A stretch of 19,930 nucleotides of DNA from CAIZGX01 sp964511555 (GTDB taxonomy: Bacteria; Bacteroidota; Bacteroidia; Flavobacteriales_D; Sanyastnellaceae): the NCBI GenBank assembly GCA_964511555.1, contig CAZEFR010000041.1, forward strand, positions 1 through 19,930. The letters run 5' to 3'. The position numbers and the translations under genes are program-made. The notes beneath the pieces were generated by a model that saw only the letters and a list, made by a program, of their open reading frames with translations, was not told the DNA's origin and did not search any database. Every line of letters begins with the position of its first letter. The first letter of the stretch is position 1. This document shows, piece after piece, positions 1 to 7,409 of this stretch.

Positions 1-88
1 GCGAAGCATTCGCCCAATGGACATTCGTTGCTCTGCAACATTCGTTGCTCTGCAACATTCGTTGCTCTGCAACATTCGCCTTTCAGGC
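1..88. repeat. Array of triloop mini-hairpins with a 17-bp tandem repeat
   Basis: A 17-bp unit, ACATTCGTTGCTCTGCA, is repeated exactly three times (21-37, 38-54, 55-71) and starts a fourth time (72-78). Each unit contains a perfect 5-bp stem with a 3-base loop, GTTGC-TCT-GCAAC (27-39, 44-56, 61-73). The flanks carry the same design with other sequences: GCGAA-GCA-TTCGC at 1-13 and GCCT-TTC-AGGC at 78-88. The array lies just downstream of the leftward N-acetyltransferase gene. No T-run follows the stems, so it is not a standard terminator. On the minus strand a frame starting at the ATG at 90-88 stays open through the whole array to the window edge; because 17 is not a multiple of 3, the three copies are read in three different frames. 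Function unknown. Confidence 0.85.
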
Positions 89-93
89 ATCAG

Positions 94-681
94 TTACTTC
101 GTACCAGGAGTGCTGCGCACGATTCCTTTTTCTAGGAAGTAAACTTCCCCGCTTTCCGGACAAACCGCTTCACCGTTAGAATTGAACTGCAACTTATGCC
201 CGAACTTGCTCATCCAGCCCGTTTGGCGCGCAGGATTCCCCACAACCAAAGCATACGCCGGAACCTCTTTAGTAACCACTGCGCCCGCGCCAATAAAGGC
301 GTATTCACCAATCTCATATCCACACACTATCGTTGCGTTAGCGCCTATACTCGCGCCCTTACGAACAATCGTCTTCCGATATTCATCCTTGCGCGCAATA
401 GCGCTACGCGGATTAATCACATTCGTGAAGACACACGAGGGACCCAAGAAAACATCGTCCTCGCACTCAACGCCCGTGTAGATACTCACGTTGTTCTGAA
501 CCTTCACGTTGTTGCCCAACTTAACACCCGGACTAACAACCACATTCTGTCCCAAATTGCAGTTTTCTCCCATCACACAATTCGACATCACATGGGTGAA
601 ATGCCAAATCTTAGTGCCTCTTCCAATGACACATCCTTCATCTATAAACGCAGATTCATGGGAGAAATATTCCTTTTCCAT
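94..681 (-). CDS. WbpD/WlbB-like UDP-sugar N-acetyltransferase (left-handed beta-helix)
   Basis: Predicted cytoplasmic acetyl-CoA-dependent N-acetyltransferase, 195 residues, the usual family length. Most of the chain is hexapeptide-repeat beta-helix (roughly residues 8-155) with typical stretches such as IWHFTHV, NLGQNV, VKVQNNVSIYTGV, VFTNVINPR, GANATIVCG, GAGAVVTKEVP and GNPARQTGWMSKFG. These match WbpD/WlbB enzymes, which acetylate UDP-2-acetamido-3-amino-2,3-dideoxy-glucuronate during synthesis of di-N-acetylated uronic acids for O-antigen or capsule. The exact amino-sugar substrate is inferred. The partner oxidase and aminotransferase (WbpB/WbpE type) are not in the window and may lie further left. 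Its ATG shares one base with the stop of the upstream decarboxylase gene (TAATG), so translation is probably coupled. Confidence 0.88.
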   Translation of the reverse strand: MEKEYFSHESAFIDEGCVIGRGTKIWHFTHVMSNCVMGENCNLGQNVVVSPGVKLGNNVKVQNNVSIYTGVECEDDVFLGPSCVFTNVINPRSAIARKDEYRKTIVRKGASIGANATIVCGYEIGEYAFIGAGAVVTKEVPAYALVVGNPARQTGWMSKFGHKLQFNSNGEAVCPESGEVYFLEKGIVRSTPGTK

Positions 682-1664
682 TAACGTGAGTATTTCTCGA
701 AATTCTTGTGTTCCACTTTATTCAACTCTTCCGTTGTCAACGACTTGAAGTAATCATACGTAATCTTCAATCCTTCACTGCGATGAACCTTCGGTTCCCA
801 GCCCAAAATAGATTGTGCCAAAGTAATGTCCGGTCTGCGCTGCTTCGGATCGTCAGTAGGCAAGGGGTTGAACACAATCTTCTGATCTGTTCCAGTTAAC
901 TTAATAATCTCCTTCGCGAAATCTAAAATGGTAATCTCATCCGGATTCCCAACATTCACCGGCTGAGCATAGTCGCTCATCAACAAACGATAAATTCCTT
1001 CCACCAAATCATCTACATAACAAAACGAACGCGTCTGAGACCCGTCGCCGAATACCGTTAAATCTTCCCCACGAATAGCCTGACCAATAAACGCCGGCAA
1101 TACACGTCCGTCGTTCAGACGCATACGCGGTCCATACGTGTTGAAGATGCGCACAATGCGCGTTTCAACGCCATGATAAGTATGATAAGCCATGGTAATG
1201 GCTTCCTGAAAACGCTTCGCTTCGTCGTAAACTCCACGAGGCCCTACAGGATTCACATGTCCCCAATAACTTTCCGTTTGCGGATGAACCAAAGGATCTC
1301 CGTAAACTTCACTGGTAGAGGCCACAATAATGCGCGCATTCTTTTCTCGCGCCAATCCCAAACAGTTGTGCGTTCCCAACGATCCAACCTTCAAGGTTTG
1401 AATAGGAATCTTCAAATAGTCAATAGGAGAGGCCGGAGAAGCGAAATGCACAATGTAATCGAGCTTTCCAGGAATATGAATGAAATTCGAAACGTCGTGA
1501 TTGTAAAACGTGAAGTGCTCGTTCGGAAACAAGTGCTCAATGTTCTTCAAGTCACCTGTAATCAAATTGTCCATGCCAATCACCTCGAACCCTTCCTTCA
1601 GGAAACGATCGCACAAATGACTTCCAAGAAATCCGGCAGCTCCGGTTATAAGTACGCGTTCCAT
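681..1664 (-). CDS. uxs: UDP-glucuronate decarboxylase (UDP-xylose synthase)
   Basis: Extended short-chain dehydrogenase, 327 residues, converting UDP-glucuronate to UDP-xylose with bound NAD. The N-terminal nucleotide-binding motif TGAAGFLG is at residues 7-14. The active-site region STSEVYGDP begins at about 116, and the catalytic Tyr-xxx-Lys is YDEAK with Y146 and K150. HFASPASPIDY, YWGHVNPVGPRGVYDEAKR, RIFNTYGPRM and TRSFCYVDDLVEG are characteristic of the UXS family, including the eukaryotic enzymes, and separate it from 4-epimerases. It sits 2 bp downstream of the UDP-glucose dehydrogenase gene that makes its substrate and overlaps the next gene by one base, so the three form an operon for nucleotide-sugar supply. 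Confidence 0.93.
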   Translation of the reverse strand: MERVLITGAAGFLGSHLCDRFLKEGFEVIGMDNLITGDLKNIEHLFPNEHFTFYNHDVSNFIHIPGKLDYIVHFASPASPIDYLKIPIQTLKVGSLGTHNCLGLAREKNARIIVASTSEVYGDPLVHPQTESYWGHVNPVGPRGVYDEAKRFQEAITMAYHTYHGVETRIVRIFNTYGPRMRLNDGRVLPAFIGQAIRGEDLTVFGDGSQTRSFCYVDDLVEGIYRLLMSDYAQPVNVGNPDEITILDFAKEIIKLTGTDQKIVFNPLPTDDPKQRRPDITLAQSILGWEPKVHRSEGLKITYDYFKSLTTEELNKVEHKNFEKYSR

Positions 1665-1666
1665 AA

Positions 1667-2983
1667 TTAGTCTTGATTAACAGTTGATCTTCCAATGCTT
1701 TTGTAGAAATAACCCAACTCTTGCATTTTGTCGAGCTCATATAAATTCCTTCCATCGAAAATAACTTTCGACTTCAGTGCTTTTCCAATTTTATCGAAAT
1801 CTGGATTTCTGAACATGCCCCATTCCGTGCAGATCAACAACGCATCTGCGCCCTCCAACGCTTCGTAAGCATCGGTTGCGTAAGAAATGGCATAACCTTT
1901 TTGTTTTTGAACGTTAGGCATAGCCTCTGGATCGTAAGCCACAATGCTTGCACCGGCTTCCAACAAATGCTCAATCATATACAAGGCCGGTGCCTCGCGA
2001 ATATCATCGGTGTCAGGCTTAAACGCCAATCCCCAAATAGCAATCTTCGTGTGCGTTAATGAATTGTTGAAGTGGTCTAGAATCGGTTTCAACAATGTCG
2101 TCTTCTGACGCTCATTCACCTTCATCACCGATTTCAATATCTTGAATTCATACCCACTGTCGTTACCCGATTTCGCCAAAGCCTGAACGTCTTTCGGGAA
2201 GCAGCTTCCGCCGTAACCCATTCCTGGGAACAAGAAACGTTTTCCAATGCGATCGTCTGTGCCAATACCCAAACGAACCATGTCTACGTCGGCACCAACC
2301 TTTTCACAGAAGTTCGCAATTTCATTCATGAATGAAATCTTCGTTGCCAAGAAAGCATTCGCAGCATACTTCGTCAACTCGGCACTGCGTTCGTCCATGA
2401 AGATAATCGGATTGCCTTGACGCGTAAACGGCTTATACAATTCGTTCATCACCTGCTTTGCGCGCTCGCTGCGGGTTCCAATAACAACGCGGTCTGGCTT
2501 CATGAAATCGTCAACCGCAAATCCTTCACGTAAAAATTCAGGATTGCTCACCACGTCGAATCTCACCTTTGAGTTTTCTGAAATAGCATTCTTAACCAAT
2601 TCAGCGGTGCCAACAGGAACGGTACTTTTGTCTACAATAACCTTGTAGTCGGTGAGTAAGCTTCCCAATTGATGGGCAACGCCCAACACATAACTTAAGT
2701 CGGCGCTTCCGTCTTCACCCGGAGGGGTAGGAAGAGCCAAGAAAATAATTTGTGCGTCTGCAATAGAACTTGCCAAGTCGGTGCTGAATGTAAGACGTCC
2801 TTCGCGAATGTTTCGCTCGAACAACACATCGAGGTGTGGCTCATAAATCGGAATAACGCCCGATTTCATTTGCGCAACTTTCTCTTCGTTAATGTCTATA
2901 CACACTACGTTGTTGCCTGTTTCTGCGAAACATGTTCCAGTAACCAATCCAACGTACCCAGTTCCTACTACAGCTATCTTCAT
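1667..2983 (-). CDS. ugd: UDP-glucose 6-dehydrogenase
   Basis: NAD-dependent oxidation of UDP-glucose to UDP-glucuronate, the precursor for the decarboxylase encoded 2 bp downstream. The protein is 438 residues, normal for the family. Visible features are the Rossmann motif GTGYVG (7-12), the DKSTVPVGT segment (about 118-126), NPEFLREG (147-154), the K215/N220 region, and the catalytic cysteine C261 in GMGYGGSCFPKD. The C-terminal UDP-binding domain includes IWGLAFKPDTDDIREAP. It is first in the leftward operon, with a promoter-like TATCTTTG just upstream. A WbpA-type UDP-GlcNAc 6-dehydrogenase was considered because of the nearby WbpD-like gene, but this sequence and the adjacent UXS favour UDP-glucose as substrate. 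Confidence 0.93.
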   Translation of the reverse strand: MKIAVVGTGYVGLVTGTCFAETGNNVVCIDINEEKVAQMKSGVIPIYEPHLDVLFERNIREGRLTFSTDLASSIADAQIIFLALPTPPGEDGSADLSYVLGVAHQLGSLLTDYKVIVDKSTVPVGTAELVKNAISENSKVRFDVVSNPEFLREGFAVDDFMKPDRVVIGTRSERAKQVMNELYKPFTRQGNPIIFMDERSAELTKYAANAFLATKISFMNEIANFCEKVGADVDMVRLGIGTDDRIGKRFLFPGMGYGGSCFPKDVQALAKSGNDSGYEFKILKSVMKVNERQKTTLLKPILDHFNNSLTHTKIAIWGLAFKPDTDDIREAPALYMIEHLLEAGASIVAYDPEAMPNVQKQKGYAISYATDAYEALEGADALLICTEWGMFRNPDFDKIGKALKSKVIFDGRNLYELDKMQELGYFYKSIGRSTVNQD

Positions 2984-3003
2984 AAATTAAGTTTATAAGG
3001 CAA

Positions 3004-3011
3004 CAAAGATA
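3004..3011 (-). promoter_or_regulatory. Bacteroidota -7 promoter motif for the ugd operon
   Basis: On the minus strand the sequence TATCTTTG matches the Bacteroidota -7 consensus TAnnTTTG exactly. It ends about 20 bases before the ugd start, giving a short leader. No clear TTTG was found at the -33 position, so the call rests on one element only. Confidence 0.4.
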
Positions 3012-3061
3012 CGATTAAGCGACTTACTTTCGTAGTGCTATTTTGTCATTAAAAGGAACCT

Positions 3062-3994
3062 ATGAAATACGCCATTCAAGCCGAAGGCATCAATAAAACG
3101 TACGGAAAATACCAGGCACTTACGAATGTGAGTATCGATATTCCGGAAGGAAAAATATTCGGTCTCTTAGGACCGAACGGTGCTGGAAAAACCACCTTCA
3201 TTCGCATACTCAATCAGATTATTGAACCCGACAACGGTTTAATTAAGTTCTACGGAAATCCGCTTCAGCGTTCGCATGTAGAAGACATCGGTTACCTTCC
3301 GGAAGAACGCGGATTGTACAAGAAAATGAAGGTGGGCGAACAATGCATTTACCTTGCTCAAATGAAAGGCATGAAGGAAAAAGATGCCTTGGCCGAATTG
3401 AAGATGTGGTTCGAGAAATTCGAAATACAAGAGTGGTGGGACAAAAAAGTAGAAGATTTGTCGAAGGGAATGGCGCAGAAAATTCAGTTCATAACCACCG
3501 TTGTTCACAAGCCGAAACTGCTCATTCTCGATGAACCGTTTAGCGGATTCGATCCCATTAATGCTGAAATCATACACAATGAAATGCTGCGTCTGCGCGA
3601 CGAAGGCACCACCATTGTGCTCTCTACGCACGACATGGGAAGTGTGGAATCGTTGTGCGATAACATTGCGCTCATCAATCGTTCGCAAGTTATTTTAAGT
3701 GGAAGTGTAGCCGAAGTGCGCAACAGTTTCCGCACGAAGACCTACACCCTTCAATTCGAAGGAACCTTATTGGAATTCACCATTGCGTTGGGTGCGCGCT
3801 TTGAATTAATGAGCAACGAATTGAAAAACGACATTCACATCGTTACCGTTCGCATTAAACCTGAATTTAAACTGAATGACCTGTTAAAACAGGTAATTCC
3901 AGTAGTTGACATTCTGAGCGCAGAAGAAAAAGTGCCAAGCATGCACGACATATTTGTTCAATCGGTTCTTTCATTTAACGAAGCACAAGCATGA
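3062..3994 (+). CDS. ABC transporter ATP-binding protein (NatA/YhaQ-like)
   Basis: Cytoplasmic ATPase subunit of an ABC-2-type exporter, 310 residues. Walker A is GPNGAGKTT (37-45), the Q-loop region reads YLPEERGLYKKMKV (from 78), the signature is LSKGM (133-137), Walker B is LLILDEP (153-159) and the switch histidine is H190 in STHD. The PEERGLY Q-loop and the C-terminal accessory domain of about 90 residues are typical of NatA/YhaQ ATPases. A fair ribosome site, AAAGGA, lies just before the ATG. The stop overlaps the permease start as ATGA, so the two are translated together. The transported substrate cannot be read from sequence; relatives are linked to sodium, antibiotic or peptide export. 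Confidence 0.92.
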   Translation: MKYAIQAEGINKTYGKYQALTNVSIDIPEGKIFGLLGPNGAGKTTFIRILNQIIEPDNGLIKFYGNPLQRSHVEDIGYLPEERGLYKKMKVGEQCIYLAQMKGMKEKDALAELKMWFEKFEIQEWWDKKVEDLSKGMAQKIQFITTVVHKPKLLILDEPFSGFDPINAEIIHNEMLRLRDEGTTIVLSTHDMGSVESLCDNIALINRSQVILSGSVAEVRNSFRTKTYTLQFEGTLLEFTIALGARFELMSNELKNDIHIVTVRIKPEFKLNDLLKQVIPVVDILSAEEKVPSMHDIFVQSVLSFNEAQA

Positions 3995-5346
3995 GTAAGA
4001 TAGGATTAATCATTAAGCGCGAATACACCACACGCATTCGCAAGAAGTCTTTCATTGTTATGACCATCTTAGGTCCGCTTTTGTTTGCTGGACTGTTGTT
4101 TGGAACCATCTGGATGACCTTAAATGATCAGCAAACGTATACGGTTTTAATCAGTGACCCTTACGGATTGGTTACGGAATACCGCGGAGAGCAAGACTCT
4201 ACATTGGTTCCAAGATTTCCAGATCAGTTCAAAGACAATGAAAACGTAATATACGGATTCACAGAAAAGACGCAGAAGCCAGAAGAGTTGAAAGAAGGGT
4301 TCTACAACATCATGATCGAGCTCGACGAGATTACGATTAACGATGGGAAGTGTAACATGTACTTCGATAATTTTCCTTCCGAAAACATTCAAAGTAAATT
4401 GAAGAACGATTTACAAGAATCGCTCGAACGTTTTCGTGTGGTCGATTCGTTGAAAATAGATTACGAAAAGTACAAGCGCGCAAAGCTCGATGTAAGCTTC
4501 GCAGAAATTAACATCAATAAACTGGGTGAAGAAGACCACACGCAAGAGCGCGCAGTCATTGGATTCGTATTCGCCATACTTATTTACATGTTCATTTTCA
4601 TGTACGGTGTGCAAGTGATGCGTGGCGTGCTCGAAGAGAAGACCAATCGCATTGTTGAAGTCATGGTGAGTTCGGTGAAGCCCTTTCAACTCATGATGGG
4701 TAAGGTGGTTGGAATTGGACTCGTTGGACTTACGCAATTCCTCATTTGGGTTATTCTTTCAGCTGTTTTAGCAACCTTCGGTCTGAATTATTTCGAATCG
4801 CATTTGGTGAACGGCGCTGCTGTTTTAGAAAACGGCGCTGTCGTTGGAAACGGCATGAATCAAGCAGCCATGGCACAATCGCTCATGAATAATGAAGCCA
4901 TCAATTGGATCTTCTTAATCAATTGGCCGCTCATGGTGGGTATGTTTATCTTCTTCTTCATTGGTGGATTTTTGTTGTACGCTTCGCTCTTCGCAGCCAT
5001 TGGCGCTGCGGTAGACAGCGATTCAGACACGCAACAATTCATGCTGCCAGTGACTTTGCCCTTGGTGTTTTCCTACATTGTTTCGGCCATGCTCATTACC
5101 AATCCGGAAAGTCCCATTGGAAATTTCTTCAGCATATTTCCACTCACTTCACCCATAACCATTATGGTGAAGACTGCCATTGGAAACATTAGCGTTTGGC
5201 ATTTAATAAGCGCCATGGCCGCATTGGTGGTTGCGTTCTTATTCTTCATTTGGTTAGGTGGAAAAATTTATCGCGTAGGCATTTTGTCTTACGGAAAAAA
5301 AGTGAGTTACAAAGATTTATGGAAATGGATACGACAGTCGAACTAA
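3991..5346 (+). CDS. ABC-2 family permease (NatB/YhaP-like)
   Basis: Membrane partner of the preceding ATPase, 451 residues. One membrane span lies near the N-terminus (about 20-42), followed by an outer-facing soluble domain (about 43-185), then a cluster of spans beginning AVIGFVFAILIYMFIF at residue 188 and continuing to the C-terminus, about six in all. The cytoplasmic segment EEKTNRIVEVMVSSVKPFQL between spans 2 and 3 is the hallmark of NatB-type permeases. The small repeat NGAAVLENGAVVGNG lies in the loop after span 3. The gene overlaps the ATPase gene by 4 bp, and its end contains the start of the phosphatase gene. Confidence 0.88.
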   Translation: MSKIGLIIKREYTTRIRKKSFIVMTILGPLLFAGLLFGTIWMTLNDQQTYTVLISDPYGLVTEYRGEQDSTLVPRFPDQFKDNENVIYGFTEKTQKPEELKEGFYNIMIELDEITINDGKCNMYFDNFPSENIQSKLKNDLQESLERFRVVDSLKIDYEKYKRAKLDVSFAEININKLGEEDHTQERAVIGFVFAILIYMFIFMYGVQVMRGVLEEKTNRIVEVMVSSVKPFQLMMGKVVGIGLVGLTQFLIWVILSAVLATFGLNYFESHLVNGAAVLENGAVVGNGMNQAAMAQSLMNNEAINWIFLINWPLMVGMFIFFFIGGFLLYASLFAAIGAAVDSDSDTQQFMLPVTLPLVFSYIVSAMLITNPESPIGNFFSIFPLTSPITIMVKTAIGNISVWHLISAMAALVVAFLFFIWLGGKIYRVGILSYGKKVSYKDLWKWIRQSN

Positions 5347-6389
5347 ACGAAAACAAACGCGTTGCCATCATCGACTGCGGAACCAATACATTCAATTTAT
5401 TGGTGAAGGAAAAGGTGGAAGGGAAGTGGAAGACACTTTTCAAAACCAAACTTCCTGTGAAGTTGGGTGAAGGCGGATTCTCAGAAAACATGCTCATGCC
5501 CAATCGCATGGCGCGTGGCATTGATGCATTGTATTCGTACAAGAACGTCATAGATTCTTTGGGAGTGAAAGACGTTCGCGTCTTTGCCACCAGCGCAGTA
5601 AGAGAGGCTTCCAACGGAAATGAATTTGTTGCTCGTGTGAAGAAGCATTTGAATTTCGACATGGAAGTTATTTCCGGAGATCGCGAAGCAGAACTCATTT
5701 TCGAAGGTGTTGTTCAAACCACTGGAGAATTGAAAGAAGATTATTTAATCATGGACATCGGCGGCGGCAGCACCGAATTTATTTTCGTCCGCGATCAAAA
5801 GCCGTTGTGGAGAAAAAGTTATTTGTTGGGTGTTAGCCGTTTACACGGAATGCTCAAGCCCGCTTCAAGAATTAATCAAGACGACGTTAACCGATTAAGA
5901 ACTCATTTGAACAAGGAACTTCAAGATTTAATTTCTTTTTTGAAGGAAAATCCAGTGAAGATTTTAGTGGGGTCGTCGGGGTCTTTCGATACGCTTTTTG
6001 ATATGTACCAATTCGGCGTAGCCGAAGGTGCAAGCAAGGTTGGCGAAGCCAAAGGTTCTTCGAAAGGACCTTCGGTAGGGCCTTCGGCGAAGCCGACCTT
6101 GCTTGCACCTTTCGCAGAACCTACGGAACGTCCTTTCACAGAACCTACGGAACGTTCTATGAATTTAAATGAAATCCCCTTCTCATCATACCCCTCAATT
6201 CATCAATGGTTAGTCGGAAGCACATTGGAAGAACGTTTGAAGCATCCGAGTATTCCGCAGATGCGTGCCGAGTACATGCCGCTTTCAACCTACTTGGTGA
6301 AATTCGTTTTAGAGCAATCGTCCTTCAACAAAATGTATCAATCGGAATACGCTTTGAAGGAAGGCGTGTTGGCGCATTATTTAAGTTAA
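5319..6389 (+). CDS. Ppx/GppA family phosphatase (exopolyphosphatase-like) with in-frame insertion
   Basis: ASKHA-fold phosphatase of the exopolyphosphatase/pppGpp phosphohydrolase family. I place the start at the ATG at 5319 (356 residues); the ATG at 5325 is equally possible. The frame is open further upstream, but that part overlaps the permease gene and has no family similarity. Motifs are AIIDCGTNTFNLL (phosphate 1, about 16-28), FATSAVREA, SGDREAELIFEGV and MDIGGGSTEF (145-154, phosphate 2). The C-terminal part, with STLEERLKHPSIPQMRAEYMPL, also fits. Residues 232-279 between SGSFDTLFDMYQ and NLNEIPF are low-complexity and rich in G, S, P, E and K; I see no counterpart in relatives, and they are encoded by nested inverted repeats and a tandem repeat. 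It overlaps the permease gene by 28 bp and ends 9 bp before hldD. Confidence 0.88.
   Translation: MEMDTTVELNENKRVAIIDCGTNTFNLLVKEKVEGKWKTLFKTKLPVKLGEGGFSENMLMPNRMARGIDALYSYKNVIDSLGVKDVRVFATSAVREASNGNEFVARVKKHLNFDMEVISGDREAELIFEGVVQTTGELKEDYLIMDIGGGSTEFIFVRDQKPLWRKSYLLGVSRLHGMLKPASRINQDDVNRLRTHLNKELQDLISFLKENPVKILVGSSGSFDTLFDMYQFGVAEGASKVGEAKGSSKGPSVGPSAKPTLLAPFAEPTERPFTEPTERSMNLNEIPFSSYPSIHQWLVGSTLEERLKHPSIPQMRAEYMPLSTYLVKFVLEQSSFNKMYQSEYALKEGVLAHYLS
6012..6111. repeat. Nested palindromic element inserted in the ppx/gppA reading frame
   Basis: The outer inverted repeat has 20-bp arms at 6025-6044 and 6092-6111, perfectly paired except for one G-T pair. Around and inside it are shorter stems, each closed by a 3-base loop: TTCGGC-GTA-GCCGAA at 6012-6026, TTGGC-GAA-GCCAA at 6040-6052, a 9-bp stem with loop CGA at 6052-6072, and CTTC-GGC-GAAG at 6082-6092. 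The heptamer CCTTCGG also occurs twice (6069-6075, 6081-6087). The whole block keeps the frame open and encodes a Gly/Ser/Pro/Lys-rich linker. I infer a small palindromic element, comparable in concept to the Rickettsia palindromic elements found inside genes; identity to any named family was not established. Confidence 0.8.
6108..6155 (+). repeat. 24-bp tandem duplication in ppx/gppA
   Basis: Two adjacent 24-bp units, 6108-6131 and 6132-6155, differ at one base (CCTTTCG versus CCTTTCA near the start) and share CAGAACCTACGGAACGT. They encode PFAEPTER followed by PFTEPTER. The block directly follows and slightly overlaps the palindromic element, and completes the 144-bp in-frame insertion. Confidence 0.9.
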
Positions 6390-6398
6390 ATTTGCAAA

Positions 6399-7353
6399 AT
6401 GATAATTGTAACAGGAGCAGCAGGATTCGTAGGTTCCGCGTTAGTAGCGCGTTTGAACGAAGACCGTTTTTTCGATTTGGTGTTGGTCGATGACTTTTCA
6501 CGCGAAGATCGCAAACGCAATTGGGAAGGAAAGAAATACACCGCGCTCGTACACAGAGATGAATTTCCAACTTGGTTGGAAGAAAATCAGAATCAAGTGG
6601 AATNNNNNNNNNNCAGATACGACTGAATTCAATGTTGAAATTTTCGATCGTTTGAATCTTCATTACACACAATCGTTGTGGAAGACCTGCGCGAAACACG
6701 CTATTCCATTTATCTATGCATCTTCTGCTGCAACCTACGGTGGCGGAGAGCACGGATACAACGACGATCATGCGACCATTCCACAATTGCAACCGTTGAA
6801 TCCTTACGGACAGTCGAAACAAGACTTCGATGTGTGGGCATTGCAACAAGAAGAAGCGCCATACTTCTGGGCCGGATTGAAATTCTTCAATGTCTACGGT
6901 CCGAACGAATACCACAAGGGCCGCATGGCTAGCGTTATCTGGCATACTTTCAATCAGATTGGAAAGTCTGGCGAAATGAAATTGTTCCGCAGTCACAATC
7001 CGAATTTCACAGACGGCGGGCAAATGCGCGACTTCGTTTATGTGAAAGATTTGGTTGAAGTGCTCATGTTCTTAATGCACCACAGAAAAGATTCAGGCAT
7101 TTTCAATTTGGGAAGTGGAAAGGCCAGAACATTTTTAGATTTAGCCACCGCTACTTTTCATTCAATGGGAAAAGAACCGAATATCTCGTTTGTAGATACG
7201 CCGGAAGACATTCGCGACAAGTATCAATACTTCACCGAAGCGAACATGAACAAGTTAATTTCAATCGGTTACAGCAAGCCGTTTCATTCTTTGGAAGAAG
7301 GCGTAAAAGATTATGTAACGAATTATCTACAACAAGATCTTAAAATCTATTGA
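6399..7353 (+). CDS. hldD: ADP-L-glycero-D-manno-heptose 6-epimerase (split by assembly gap)
   Basis: NADP-dependent epimerase of ADP-heptose synthesis for the lipopolysaccharide inner core. The first 68 codons show the Rossmann motif TGAAGFVG (residues 5-12) and HRDEFPTWLEEN. After the N gap the protein resumes at DTTEFN and continues with PFIYASSAATYGG, NPYGQSK (catalytic Tyr codon at 6805, Lys codon at 6817), KFFNVYGPNEYHKGRMASV and RDFVYVKDLVEV, all typical of HldD. The two halves are in different frames only because the gap is filled with 10 Ns. Family comparison suggests the missing part is roughly VFHxGAR, near 24 bases. The gene starts 9 bp after the phosphatase gene. Confidence 0.9.
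6604..6613. other. Assembly gap (10 N) inside hldD
   Basis: Ten Ns interrupt hldD. Base 6603 is a first codon position and 6614 a second position, so the true missing length must be a multiple of three if the gene is intact. Ten is therefore a placeholder, not a measured size. Confidence 0.97.
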
Positions 7354-7409
7354 TTCCTTCGAACAAAGAAGGCGCTCAAGTGATTTACCTTTATATCAAT
7401 AATTAAAAC

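Noticed and set aside
1..88. Possible CRISPR array
   Set aside because: Repeats are 17 bp and directly adjacent without unique spacers, and no cas gene is present.
196..684. Plus-strand open frames opposite the acetyltransferase gene
   Set aside because: They are mirror frames of a strongly supported hexapeptide-repeat gene and have no recognisable domain.
5196..5318. Longer N-terminus for the Ppx/GppA protein
   Set aside because: The added 41 residues lie on the permease coding region in another frame and do not resemble the family; the conserved AIIDCGTNT motif follows the 5319 start at the usual distance.
6012..6155. Insertion sequence or transposon in ppx/gppA
   Set aside because: No transposase is encoded and the block is only 144 bp without flanking target duplication that I can see; it is better described as a palindromic repeat element.
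6399..7353. hldD as a frameshifted pseudogene
   Set aside because: The frame change coincides exactly with the N placeholder, and both halves are well conserved.
7356..7372. Hairpin CCTTC/GAAGG after hldD as a terminator
   Set aside because: Only a 5-bp stem with a 7-base loop, and no T-run follows.
7386..7393. TACCTTTA as promoter for the pterin synthase gene
   Set aside because: It misses the final G of TAnnTTTG and no TTTG lies about 19 bases upstream, so it is too weak to list.
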